Shown piece after piece: positions 49,422 to 61,900 of a stretch of DNA of 64,000 bases (positions within the stretch are counted from its first letter, which is position 1; every line of letters begins with the position of its first letter). The notes under the pieces were generated by a model. It worked only from the letters and a program-made list of their open reading frames with translations, searched no databases and was not told where the DNA came from. Source of the DNA: Triops longicaudatus (taxonomy: Eukaryota; Arthropoda; Branchiopoda; Notostraca; Triopsidae); assembly GCA_022885665.1 (NCBI GenBank), contig JAGQDJ010000625.1:62001-126000 (forward strand), in the 5' to 3' direction. Both the position numbers and the translations under genes were made by a program.

Positions 49422-51657
49422 TTTAAGATGAACAAAAATGTTCACAAAGACATGTTATAGCGAACATACGAACTTCTGTCGAGCTGTGTCAGTTTTTAGT
49501 GATAGTGATTTACAAAGAGAATGCAACATTGAAGGTCTTCCTCAGACAAAAATTCGCTAAGAAAAGAGGATTTTATTTTATTCCCAGTAGTGGTCCGATT
49601 TTATCAACACGATTATCGAACCTCCTGATTATTTTAACCATCCTGACAAACAATGTTCTTTGAGAATGGTGAGTTTTTGTGTTAGTTTTGGACAATTTAG
49701 TGATAGGTAGTGTCAGGTTTTCCTATGATGACACAAATTATAGTTAAACTACATAATGCTAATAGTTTTGATAACTATTCTGACGTTGACTTTTGTAAAA
49801 AAAAAAATATACCAAAAAATTAGCACGTATGTCACATTTTTTCAATTGTTTGGTTGCAAGACAAACGACATCGCATTTGTGAGGTATTGTCGTCTTCTGG
49901 TGTTTTTTTTTAAGAAAAAAAACTTCTGAATACGACAGCTCGTTAGCTAGACTCCGGTCTCGACCGTTGACGAAACCGAGATTCACGATTGAAGTAGAGT
50001 TCACTCGCGCAGAACTGAGCTCTAAATGCTTCCAATACCAAAATTTACACGGTCCTATTACTAAACATATAATTTTCCTTAAAATATACAGGAAATGCTC
50101 GGAATAACTTACTCATAGTACCGATTCAGCGGAATACTTATGTCTGCTTCTGAACGAAAAGAAAAGTAGAGGGACTTCACGCAGATAACAAAACACGTGA
50201 CAAAACCGATAAACAAAAACATGCAAACATTTATTTTTATGTCAGAACCTCAGATGCCATCTAAGAAGGATAAGTTTAACTGACCATGCTTCTGCACAGA
50301 ACGTACAGTCAAAGCACCTTGGACGCTAGGACTACGTTCCGGAGAAACTCCGCGAATAAGGAAAACCGCGAATAATGAATGAAAAAAATACGTTGAATGT
50401 GAATGTGGAATTACGTCGAATGTGCTTCGAAATTCCGGATAAGAAATATAACCAATTACAGAAGCGTGTCATTTAGATCTACTCTGCACAACAGGAAACT
50501 TCAGCGTTATTAAGCTGACGTGTCTGCTTAAAATGTTGTCATTTTTTTCCTGCTTTACCGCCTACTGAAACATTATATCTCAGTACTGCAGTCAGCAGTA
50601 AGTGCTTCAACGGTTTTTATTATGAAAGTTAAAGATCGCACCACACATGGAACACGTTTTAAATGATATTATAAATTCACAATTAAATTTCATACGTTCT
50701 CATAGTTTGACGATTTTGATTTCTGAAAGTTAACTTTCTAATAACTAGTTACGACTTAAATGTATATTTTGCATTAAATCTCGTCAAAAGTTTTTTTTTT
50801 CTCCCAGTTTAAAGCCTCATTTTTTTCTCATTACGCTTGTCTTGTGCCAAAAAAATATATAGACTATTTCGCTACGAGAAATTTCGCTGCTAAAGCAACG
50901 AATATCGGTAATACTAATTTTAGTTTCTACCAAAAAATGTGATTTTAACGGATTTTAACCAGTAAACCCCACTAATAGCGAAATGTTTTGTCGCGAATGG
51001 AGCTGGTCTCAAAAACTTCGCCCGCGAATACCGAAACCAAGTAAGAAGCTTTGACTGTACTAGGAAGAGTTTCACGGTACGTCACGGTTATTTGTCAGAA
51101 TAAGTCAGCTGAAGATGCAGATGTGGCCATTGTTCTCAGAACGTACCCAACAACCTCTAACAACCGCATTTATCTATACAATATTTTATAACTAATACAA
51201 TACATTGTCGTTGCTACTAGGACAATACCTTTCATTACTTGTTACCTAACTTGAAATAGGTCTTCTTCAATTTTGGTTGGTATTTCTCTACTTAAAGGAA
51301 CTGCGGCGGATTTATATTCAAGAACACCCAAAACGATTTTATAAAAATGTATTTTATGGAAAACGAGCCTGCCCGTTCTCGCCCTGGGTCCTTTCGCAAA
51401 AAACGGAATTGGCGACAAGACAAGGGCCAAGAACCAGAGCGGGGATACAGTGCAAGACTCACGTACAACTAAAGGTTCCTTTACACTAGGAAAACCACTA
51501 GACTTACTCTCTGATTTAGTTCGTATTCTCTCCTCTCTCTCTCTCAAATGCTTTTCTAATACCCTCCCATGGCAGATAATGAAAAGTGACATGATGTGAT
51601 ACAATGACTTCTAGGGTGATTTCCCATTCACACTGAATGAATTCGAGGAAGCGTTTT
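49422..51657. other. Intergenic, D2HGDH to Hsp60 3' end
   Basis: Apart from the pogo-like element no gene is seen. The antisense frames around 49759-50004 and 51242-51604 have no recognisable domain. The part just after 51240 should include the Hsp60 3' UTR. Confidence 0.6.
50306..51057. mobile_element. pogo/Tigger-like non-autonomous element
   Basis: The 5' end is cagtcaaagc at 50306 and the 3' end is the inverted gctttgactg ending at 51057; each is flanked by TA (50304-50305 and 51058-51059), the Tc1/mariner/pogo target duplication. Near both ends the interior repeats ccgcgaata-type words, reminiscent of the CGCGAATAA-type words of Tigger-like elements. No transposase is readable within the 752 bp. 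The interior otherwise is AT-rich. Confidence 0.75.
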
Positions 51658-54241
51658 TTACATCATTCCACCCATGCCCCCCATTCCTCCCATACCGCCC
51701 ATTCCACCCATGGGCGATTCCTTCTCTTCTTTGGGAATTTCGGCAATAACCGCCTCGGCGGTGGTCAAAAGTGAAGCCACGCCTGCGGCATCCATCAACG
51801 ACGTACGGACGACTTTCGTAGGATCGATAATGCCGCGTTCCAACATATTGACGTATTCATTATTCAAAGCGTCGTAACCAAATTCAGCTGCCGATTCCAT
51901 GACTTTAGAGACTACAACGGAAGCGTCAACACCTGCGTTCTTGGCAATCGTCATGCAAGGCATCTTCAGGGCACGACGTACGATGTCAACACCTGACAAA
52001 AGGAACATAATTACAAACTTTGCGAAATAATTAATAACGTTTCGACACCAGCTCATAGATGTCAAATAACCCATTTGACAATTGTCTCAAAATTGCACAA
52101 CCGGCGTAATTAAACTAAGATTTTACGTAACGAAGTTTATAATAACGATGTTTACCAACTAAGCCACAGCATAATAGATAGTGGGATACTTGAAATCTTT
52201 TTCTTCATGTTTTGTAGCTTACCCATTTTTTGGTCTTCATTTTTGTACTCAAGGGTGTCCAAGACAGGCAAGCAACGGATGAGGGCAGTGCCACCTCCGG
52301 GAACAATGCCTTCTTCGACGGCGGCACGAGTGGCACACAAAGCATCGTTGACGCGATCTTTTTTCTCATTGACTTCAACTTCAGAAGACCCACCCACCTT
52401 CAAAACAGCAACACCAGAGGCCAAGCGAGCCAAACGTTCTTGCAATTTCTCCTTTTCGTATTCGGATGTGGTCAATTGAATTTGGTCCTTGATTTGTTCT
52501 ACGCGTTGGTCAATGTCAGATTTCTTTCCTTTGCCCTACAAAAGGAGCGTAATTTGAAACAACAATTTCAACTGCACATTGCCAATTCTGTTTAAATAAC
52601 TTACGCGCAACAAAAGAGTGTCATCCTTGGTAACAATAGCTTCGCCGACTTGACCTAAGTCATGGATCTGCACGTCTTCAATCTTGACCAAGTTGGCTTC
52701 ATCACCAAAGACGAGGCCACCGGTGGACACGGCCATATCGTGCAAAGTGTTTTTGCGGTTATCACCGAAGCCAGGGGCCTTAACAGCCGCTACTTGGAGA
52801 CCGATCTTCAAACGGTTGACGACCAAAGTGCTGAGCGCTTCGCCATCAACGTCTTCGGCAACAATGAGCAAAGGTTTGCGGTGCTGGTTGGCCAGTTCGA
52901 GAGCGGGAATGATGGATTGGATGGTGGAGATTTTCTTCTCGCTGAAAAGCACCAAACAGTCTTGGAATTCGACTTTAGCGCCCTTGGCCGTGTTGATGAA
53001 GTAAGGTGAAATGTAACCGCGGTCAAATTTCATGCCTTCGATGACTTCCAATTCGTCGTTTAAGGTTTTGCCGTCCTTAACGGTAATGACTCCATCGCGA
53101 CCAACCTAAAGAAATTCAAACAATAGTTAGAATTAAGATTTACGGTTTGAAAGGATAATGTTTAACGTTTTCGCATTATTTGCCTACCTTTTCCATGGCA
53201 TCAGAGATGAGCTTACCAACAGAGACATCGCCGTTGGCTGAGATGGTGGCAACTTGAGCAATTTCTTCGGGGGTGGTGACATTTTTGGACATTTTCTTCA
53301 AGTTAGCGATGACAGTTTCGACTGCGAGCATGACACCACGTCGAATTTCGACAGGGTTGGCGCCTTTGCTAATCTTTTCGAAGCCTTCCTTGGCGATAGC
53401 ACGGGCTAACACGGTAGCAGCGGTGGTACCGTCACCTGCTTCTTCGTTGGTGTTGTTGGCAACGTCTTGGACCAATTTAGCACCGATGTTCTGGAATTTG
53501 TCTTTAAGCTCAACCGCCTTTGCGACAGTGACACCATCTTTGGTGATCTTGGGGCTGCCCCAGGATTGTTCAATGATGACATTGCGACCCTACGTGAAGT
53601 ACACAAGTATTTTAGCATTTAGGTGTACCAAATAACAAAAGCGCGTAGCTACAAAAACTCAGCAAAACAAAAATTCTCTTATACCAATAATGTGCTTTTT
53701 CATACTGAAGGGGACAGATAGATGAAGAACTGCTGACATTCTTAAGAACGTTCTAGAAAAAATTGCTGAAAAATATTATCTTTTAATTATGTTGATTCCG
53801 TCCTTTTCTTTGTAGCTAATCGTCAGAGAACGAACATAATTATTACTCTGAAAGGGGACAAAACCAACATTAATAAAAGATATTATTTTCAGCAATTTTT
53901 GGTACGTATTAAATTATTAAGTGCTAAAGACGAAAAAAATACAGAAAAAGACCATCGCGACTACAAAAGCTTTTACAGCACAGAACTATAAAAAAGATTC
54001 TTCAGAACTTTTACCGACTGGTTTGTTTGATATACGAAGGTCAAAAGAAGAGCATGGGGTGGTCAAGTAAGCTTACTTTGGGGCCCATGGTAACAGCAAC
54101 GGCGTCGGCAAGTGTATCCACACCTTGTAGCATCAAAGCCCTCACATCAGCACCAAACCTCACATCCTTGGCGTAAGATCGGGCTGAAAAAGCCACTTTT
54201 CGGGCAGCTGTGGAGCGAATTACAGTTGGGAGTCGATACAT
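51658..54241 (-). CDS. HSPD1/Hsp60: Mitochondrial chaperonin Hsp60
   Basis: Five coding exons: 54241-54077, 53589-53188, 53105-52605, 52535-52223, 51992-51658 (TAA); 571 aa versus 573 in human. It folds imported matrix proteins as a double-ring complex with Hsp10 and ATP. The N-terminus [20 protein letters not shown] is a basic, amphipathic targeting peptide, and [20 protein letters not shown] starts the mature chaperonin. Core ATPase motifs are intact: [20 protein letters not shown] (nucleotide site), [17 protein letters not shown] and the [17 protein letters not shown] block. The C-terminus is the characteristic GGM repeat. An acceptor (ttttttttag at 54249-54248) six bases before the ATG shows an additional upstream exon, with ATG codons in frame. 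Divergent from Hsp10. Confidence 0.98.
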
Positions 54242-54448
54242 GTTGTCCTAAAAAAAAACAACAAATTTTCGTGACTTGTAGAGTAAGATTCCGGTGAAGT
54301 AGTACAACTGCCTATCGTAATGCTAATAAGATAAACCCCACAACGTGTACACCAAGGATACCAACACGAGACATAAAAAAAAATAAAGTTTGATAAGAAA
54401 AAAAACGATAAAACGACAGAATTAGCTCCAAACAATTCATTTCCTTAC

Positions 54449-54733
54449 TTGTGAGTATACAGAAAAGGGTTTAATGTCAAATGTTAAACTTTTTTCACTG
54501 AAAAAGGTCCGGCGAACAACCTTTCCAGACACGTGCCTGAGAGAAGAGTGCTGAAGAAAGCCTAGGGGAGGGTGCTTAGCTTCGGCTGGCATTCGGCAAA
54601 CGCTCTTCCAGAAAGTTCGCCCCGTTTGTCTATAACTGTCCGTAAAAAAAGGAACGCCGGCACCACGCAACAGCACGTGAAGTGTCCCGCTGATTTCTGG
54701 ACATAACAAGATAGTCTTGCAGTTACGTAACAT
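54449..54733 (-). CDS. Possible upstream exon of Hsp60 (open, in frame)
   Basis: The minus strand from ATG 54733 to 54449 is open for 95 codons and ends at a strong donor (CACAA|gtaagg). Splicing to the acceptor at 54248 joins it in phase 0 as ...VYSQ-DN-M onto the Hsp60 start codon. The peptide is rich in Arg, Ser and Leu and poor in acidic residues at its start (MLRNCKTILLCPEISG), so it might itself be a targeting extension. It is equally likely to be an untranslated first exon, which vertebrate HSPD1 also has. The predicted isoform is about 97 residues longer than the canonical protein. Confidence 0.4.
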
Positions 54734-54849
54734 ATGTTAAAAAAAAACTGTTATCTAATTAAATGAAATTTCCCTTTATATTTTTCAATAAGTATAACCA
54801 TTTAGAATCATTTATGAGATGTGTACTATTTTAATAACGAATTCGGGTA

Positions 54850-54935
54850 TTAGTTCAACGTTAAGACATTCTCGAACGTTCCTCTGAACGGAAACACGTG
54901 AGCAGCATCTTTAGCATACTACTATACCCCGCCCC
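54850..54935. promoter_or_regulatory. Bidirectional Hsp60/Hsp10 promoter with heat-shock element
   Basis: Between the divergent chaperonin genes, attctcgaacgttcc (54868-54882) contains three alternating HSF units with exact spacing (TTC-2-GAA-2-TTC). Further GAA units follow at 54886 and 54891. A palindromic E-box cacgtg is at 54895-54900 and a GC-box-like ccccgcccc near 54926. It lies 130-155 bp upstream of the Hsp10 ATG and about 135 bp from the possible Hsp60 upstream exon. Confidence 0.8.
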
Positions 54936-55024
54936 TTTGGTCAGAAAGCTGGCATTCAGTATTCGACTGTTGGACGGAAAGCGTGGAGGACTCTAGCACG
55001 TTGTTCCACTGAACTGATAACAAA

Positions 55025-55453
55025 ATGGTAAGTAAATACGATGGGATTTGCTTACACCGGAAACTTCTAATAAATTGTTATTAATGAATTTAGGCCAGCG
55101 CTTTGAAACGATTTGTTCCCTTGTTCGATCGCATTTTGGTCCAAAAGGCTGAAGCTGTTACCCGCAGCAAAGGCGGTATTGTCATCCCTGAGAAAGCGCA
55201 AGGAAAAGTTCTGGAAGGAACTGTTGTAGCTGTTGGCTCTGGTGCTAGGACAGAGGTGAGACTTCGCAGTTATTTGCCCTAGAACGTATTATCAATTAAA
55301 TACTGTCTTTAGAACGGTTCTTTCATTCCCCCCGCTGTTAAAGTTGGCGACAAAGTTTTGTTACCCGAATATGGCGGCACCAAGATTGAACTTGAAAACA
55401 AGGAATACCATCTTTTCAGGGAAACAGATTTATTGGCCAAAGTAGAATCGTAA
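55025..55453 (+). CDS. HSPE1/Hsp10: Mitochondrial co-chaperonin Hsp10
   Basis: Three exons: 55025-55027 (only the ATG), 55094-55255 and 55313-55453 (TAA); 101 aa. Hsp10 caps Hsp60 rings in the matrix. The first intron starts directly after the ATG (ATG|gtaagt). The protein MASALKRFVPLFDRILVQKA continues with the mobile loop (KGGIVIPEKAQGKVLEGTVV), then VKVGDKVLLPEYGGTKIEL and YHLFRETDLLAKV, as in all GroES homologues. The head-to-head arrangement with Hsp60 is conserved from mammals to insects. An HSE-bearing promoter is shared. Confidence 0.98.
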
Positions 55454-55694
55454 AAGATTACAATAATTCCATTTTTTTAATAAGAGATTTTTGCGTCATC
55501 TTTTTTATTATTTCCCTGCCCTGTGTTCATCTCCCATCATTTCAATTTCCTTGATGTATGGGCAGTCTATGAAAAGAGAATAGTCAATAGCATCATGGTA
55601 AACATATTGACTTGTATGTTGAGGTGCGATTAGTAATAAAATTTTGTTTAAAAAAACAGCGTTTTTGCCTCCAGTCCTTTTTTGGCTTATGAGT

Positions 55695-58674
55695 TTATAA
55701 CTTGCGACGTTTAATACGTCGATGTAAAGCAAGGTAACCCACTACATGGAAGATTATGTACAACACCATCATAGCTGATACGTCGAAGTCAAATCTCCTT
55801 GGGTTAAGCGAAAAACTCTCAAGAACCGATTCCCCAGTATCGTGGCATTCCTGGTTCCCAGGCGTAGAGCACGCTAAACAAGGAAAGGAACGAAGCGAAT
55901 ATATATTAGCACAATTGAGACGTTCTAAACTATCCTTATTGTAATTATTACTTATGTTCGTTACATCCCTCCATTGAATGATAGAGAGAGCTTCATTACT
56001 GTACAAAAACCAGGATAGATATTTCGCCCAGTTCGCAATCCATGGCAATGACCTGACGTAATAAATCAGTGAATTATTAATTGATTTCGCTCCCCGGTTT
56101 GACTAACAAGCGATAAAACTACCCAAAAGCAAAACAACAGAAATACTGAAAGCAATAAGAAAGTAGAAGTTCTTTCACTCTTACTGAAGTCTAATTAAAA
56201 AGCCTCCAGTGATCATTAAAATGTAGTCAAACGGAATCAGGACAATCAAAGCAATAGGCATTGTTTCAAACATGGCGGAGAAGCACATCCCTAATAAGAT
56301 AACCATTAGGATGTCTTGAAAAGATAGTTAATATATTTTAAGTTACCGCAAGCACTGGCTGTGTTGGTAGTCAAAGTTAGTACGAAAACGGTGTAAACGT
56401 ACGATTCAAAACTTGGTCGCAAGCCAATAAGCCAGTACGCAAGAGTAGCGAACAGAAATGGTTCCAGAAGAAAACCTGGTACCTTAGGTTTCGTAATGTT
56501 TTAGAGTAATTGTTAATGCTCAGTCAAATACATCTTAGTTACCATGGATAAGACTTTGGCTGCGTAATATGAGGACGTAGAATAAATTCCGTTACGATGT
56601 TCGCGTGAAAACACCGGAAACTCCGAAGGAAAAACATCCAGCACGGCGTAAAGTGGGGGATAGGTACTTTCCAAAATGAGGACGAAAACGGCGCCTTGGA
56701 TATTTTGAATGCCAGTTTGACTCAACTCCAACGTACCAGAATAACACAAACCAATCATCAGTGCGAGCCCAACTTTCTGGACAATTCGAATAAAATGGAC
56801 TGTCGGGTTCCGGTACGAGTTGACGAATGATCGCCATGTGAGCCAGAATAATTGGCAAAACCAATTAGCCTTATGACGATAAGCGTCCACTAAAAGCGCG
56901 TCTTGCAACTGAAAAAGAGCATAAACATGTTAAGTAGTCTACCTCGAGCTTATCCAAAACAATCTTGTTACACGAGAATCTTGTTACATTCTTCGTTAGA
57001 CTATTTTCTACTGAAGTCAACTATTTCTATCATATTTACCCTGGCAGGTTAACATTGTAAATGGGTTTCGAGACAAAAACGAAATACAGTAGATTATGTT
57101 TTCCATTTACGTTGGATTTGAAGATAGTAGGATTAAATTAATTGAAAGACACCGCTAGAAATACACGTACCCCGTAATCCGCTTGGCTAACAGCAAGGTT
57201 CATCTCATACTGGATTAGCATGTCGATCTGCTGAGCGGCTTGGGACACTGCAAAATTATCAGCCAAGCGTTGGATAGCTCGCTTGGATTGCGATTCATGT
57301 CCTGGCATCACTGCCAGTGTGCTAATGTAGTAATCCGCAGGATTGAAAGTTTCGGGACATTCATAGCCAAAACTATTTTTAAAGCAAAATATTTAGATGT
57401 CCTCTTAAATCATAGTCCTTTTTGAGACCTCTGAAAATATTGAAGAGCTCCTTGACTGCGTCCCATATAAGCCAAGCGCCCTTCAGCCAGTAGGATGAGG
57501 TTGTCGAACATGGCAAATACTTCGGAAGAGGGTTGATGAATGGTGCATAGAATCGTTTTCCCCTGCAGAGCCATATTCTTCATCATAGACACGAGTTTGC
57601 GAGCCGAATATGAATCTAATCCAGTTGTAGGTTCATCGCAGAACAGGATCGGAGGATCAGTAAGGATCTAATTACAGGGCTCGTTAACAAATCTATCAGA
57701 GTAGGAAAATAAGAATTTAAATACTTCTGTCGCAAAAGCTAGGCGCTTCAGTTCGCCTCCCGATAAGCCTTTATCACCCATGCCACCTATTCTTCCATTT
57801 TGGCATCTCGTTAAACCGAGTTCTTGCAGCAAACTGTGAACGCGTTTGATGCGTTGTTCGGACGTACAATGACTCAACTTTAATTGAGCCTAGCATTCAC
57901 GATAGCTATTAGGAGTCTGATGTTTCATGTTGAATTACATTACCATGAAGTACAAATGTTCCCTAGCTGACAGTGACCCAATAAACAAGTCATGCTGGTA
58001 CACGTATCCACTTATATCGCACATGAACTGACCAATCGGGCGACCGTTAATCCGAATGTCACCGTCAACAACTACATCAGCTGCAACCAAATGAAAATTG
58101 TAAAAGCCGTTTTTGGCATTAAACAAAATAAAAAACTTACGGCTGTTACGGAAAGCCAACGCGTTCATTAAGGTCGATTTTCCCGCGCCACTAGAGCGTA
58201 ATGTTGGAACAACCACACTATTTCGAATTTTTGAAAAATAAAAGACCCTTACCTAGCTCCCATTAAGGCAACCAAAGTCCCCGGTTGCATAGCTCCACTG
58301 ACTAAATTATTATTTTGAATTGAATGTAAGGTAAATTATAATCTAAAGGTGTTTTCACCTGAATTGAGTACGCGCTTAAAAGGCGGACGTGATCCTTTGC
58401 CTTTCACATTTTCAGCAGGAGTGTAAACGCTCAAATCTTTCCACGTTAAGGTTAAACCGTCGTCCAGCGGACTCCAGCTGTCGTGTTTTCCTTTCTTTTT
58501 ACTGATGGTTAAGAACTCAAACTGCAATTTAAGATTATTTGATGAACGATTAGTGAAAACGAAATCAATTAAATAAGAGATAACGAACTTCTTCTGTGTT
58601 CGCTGAAAGGCTTGCACTACTTTTGTTACGGAACTCCATCCTGTTCGTTCACTCGTTTGCAAATGAATATGAAT
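55695..58674 (-). CDS. ABCG half-transporter, white-like paralogue (5' end unresolved)
   Basis: Thirteen exons: 58674-58585, 58521-58359, 58301-58253, 58190-58141, 58080-57944, 57889-57725, 57667-57429, 57372-57171, 56908-56543, 56482-56347, 56290-56185, 56052-55952, 55873-55695 (TAA); about 660 aa. Nucleotide-binding domain first: Walker A GASGAGKST, Q-loop [10 protein letters not shown], signature LSGGELKR, Walker [14 protein letters not shown]-loop CTIHQPSSE. Six membrane helices follow, ending [15 protein letters not shown]. It has the ABCG order but diverges from the neighbouring white-type gene. No ATG opens the first clear exon (the frame has a TGA upstream). A tiny exon 58819-58808 (MSLL) could supply one, but its donor is weak. 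The donor of exon 58674-58585 is also weak. The last intron, 55951-55874, is 78 nt, in frame and without stops. Confidence 0.85.
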
Positions 58675-58905
58675 CTGTAGGAATAGTTCGAAACAGCTGT
58701 GTGAAAGAGTTGGAAACCTTACTGTGACTCAAAGCTCTTCGTATACGGATTACTTAAACACTAATAAGGTCTCCGTTGTCTACAACGTAGAGTTAGCAGT
58801 GAAATACAAGAAGGCTCATGTTAGGAAGTAGTTCTTATGTATTGTAATAAATTCCGTTATAAAAGCGTTCCTTCGCATAAGGTATACAACACACAGGCAA
58901 TAGCT

Positions 58906-61900
58906 TTATTTCTTTGTATACGTTTTGGACAATAAGCTTAAGAAGGCCACTAAACGGAATCCAACTATCAAGGCAAACAAGCAGCCAATATCCTTCCAGA
59001 ACGCGTTCTGGAATATTGAAGAAAAAAAAATTGTATTAGTCAAATAGATCAAAACTAAACGAAATAAGCTATATAATGCATTGGTAGATAATTACGGGAT
59101 CAAAGCCGAACTGCTCCAAGACATCTTCGCCAGTACTGCAGAATTCAGTGCCGTTGGGCCCAGGAACACAGCCAATGTTTTCCAGGCCGCTCCATTGGTT
59201 GATTGATAAAGCTTCGTTACCATAGTAAAACCACGAGATGTATTTCAACCAGATGAAATACGAGGGTACAGAGCTAATGGAAATTTGTAGAAATATTGAG
59301 GGCATGTTTAAAAATACGGTGTCGAGAGATTGAATTTACGAAATTCAAATTTATTTCAACTTACGTGCTGTTAAGGAAGAAACCGCCAAAAATCAAAAGA
59401 GGGATAACGAAAGCGGGCGAAATAGCAAGTGCGAATGATACCGAGGGACTGATGCAGGACATGAAATACCCTGTTCGAAAAATGAACATATAAATTTGAA
59501 TAATTATGAAAAATTACTGAAACAAAATTATCGTAAACGTTTGTCATGGCAAAGTTTAACGAATCCGCGAAAGGATCCAAAAAGAAGGTGTCCATACTGT
59601 TTTGTGCAGCGAGAGGGCAGTAATAATTTTACCGTAAGATGTGGCAGTGTTTGCGACTATAACCAATACGGCTGCAGCCGTGAAGAAAGAAGCTGCGTCC
59701 TCACGTAAACCGACAGCAAAGTATGCAATCGAAATGAAGAAGAATGGGAAGAAGATATAAACCGGTAGTTCCGCTAGTGTTTTGCATAAAAAGTAGACAT
59801 CCGTTCGGTACATGCCACCAAAATGCTCCCGGAAGAATATAGGCAATTCTTCGCAGAATACCTATCGTTAAATAAAAATTGTTAGATATTTCAAAGTTTA
59901 GTAATTCAGTAAAATAGTTCATGGACTCACGATAATATAAATATTTTTAAATATTTTTGGTTAAAAAGGAAAATTTTAAGGAATAATGGAAAATTCCTGA
60001 CAAATTTGAGTCAATGTTGGTGTATGGACCCATTTTCTCGGAAGTGGAGAACAAACACTTGCCCAAATATAACTGCTTCAATCATTAGATGCTATGCAAT
60101 AATTAACAATAAGGAATTGTAACTTACATTGACGACACCGAACACGTTTTGGAAAGTCATGTTAGTCAGTAATACGAAAATGACGCCAGCCAAGTTCATA
60201 ACACCAGCTTTGGTAGAAATATCTTGTCCTTGATAGATTAAAGCTATCAGGCCAGAAATAACCTACATAGACAGAAAAGAATCGACAACATTAACTTATC
60301 CGTTACAATTTTTAGTATTCTTCTTACTATAGTTTGAAAGACTTTCACAACCAAGATTCGGGGTTCTCTAAGGACACTCAAAAACGACCGCCAGAAAACA
60401 GCGCGGAATTGCGCTAACCAATTGGCTTTATATGGAGATTTTTTAGGTTTGTAATCGTTTGAAATGTCGTTTGCAATTCCGTTTGTGTGTTTCATAGTTT
60501 CTTTAATTGACTCCTTATTTTTGATATTTTCTGAAGAGCTTTCAAAAGCGTCGCAAATAGCTTTAATTTTAGCGCGGGACTCAGTTTCTAATCCGGGTTC
60601 CACCGCCAAGGTGTGAACGTAGAAATCTGCGGGATTGTAATTCCTTGGACACGGCATTCCTTGTCTAGAAAACGAAACTATTAATGCAACGGAATTTTCT
60701 GATTAAGTTCAATTTCACCTTTCGAAAAATGACAGTGCTTCTTCCACTGGTCCCAAGAAGGCTACTCGCCCTTCTGCCATGAGCAAAACTCGGTCAAACA
60801 AGGCAAATACTTCAGAAGAGGGTTGATGAATGGTACAAACGACCGTTTTGCCCTTGTCAGCCATGGCTTTAAGCACGGAGACGACGTTCTGCGCCATATA
60901 CGAATCCAACCCAGAGGTAGGTTCGTCGCAAAACATCAAAGGAGGGTTGGTCAGAACTTCGGACGCGAAAGCTAAACGTTTCATTTCACCTCCCGAGATA
61001 CCTTTCACCCTTCCTGGCGTTCCAATCACAGTGTTTCCGCATTTTGTAAGGCCTAACTGTATTTCAAAACACAAAATAAGATCCTTATCGTCCTCAAAAA
61101 GTTAATAAAGTGTATTTACTTCTGCAATTACTTCCTCCACACGGGCCATTCGTTGCTTGTACGTCACTTCTTTATCCATTCGCAATAAAGCCTTGAACGG
61201 AAAAAGTGCGAGTAAGTTTTTCATCAAAAAAGAATGTAATCTGTTTACCTGGAAACGTAAATGCTCCCGTACCGTAAGTGTTCCAAAGAACAAATCTTGC
61301 TGCTGTACGTATGCAGAAATACGGGTTAACGTATCGGGTTTAACCATAGATCCGTTCAAAGATCGTTGACCTGAAATCTTCGCATTTTTTTTTTATTTAG
61401 TAATGAAAGAAATAAAGTGTTTCTCTCTACTTTCAAATTGGCAATGTTCTTGAAAGTCAGAACATTTAGCAGAGTCGTTTTACCGGCACCACTGGCGCCC
61501 ATAATGGCAAGGAATTCACCCGGACGTACGATACCGCTCACTAACGCATATTATTACAGAGAAAATTAACTTTAACAAAAATAATAAACAATTACTAAAA
61601 AATATACAAACAGAATGAAAAACAAAAGATTTATAAACTGAAAATCTATAACGGTAAAGCGTTGATGAGTTTACCATTATGGAGAATTTGCTTAGGCGCG
61701 CTCTTTTTCGGTTTCTGGCATTTCAGACCGTTCGCTAATCCCCCGGTACTTTCCGCTTGGCCAAAGACGTTGATGTTTTCCCAAGCATAAGTCACTTTGT
61801 GTAATCCAGCAGCCTCCAAGCGAGATATGGGCACCGAGACGGAATCCTATTGATATACGGAGTCATTTTTACTGTATGATTCTCACCTTGGCTCACTATC

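Noticed and set aside
49759..50004. Minus-strand frame considered as transposon remnant
   Set aside because: No match to a known transposase motif and no bounding repeats.
61371..61379. Alternative acceptor (ttcag|GTCAAC) for White-type exon 4
   Set aside because: Joining the preceding phase-0 exon there leads to a stop (TGA) within five codons; the acceptor seven bases earlier keeps the frame and gives the family-like ISGQRSLNG.
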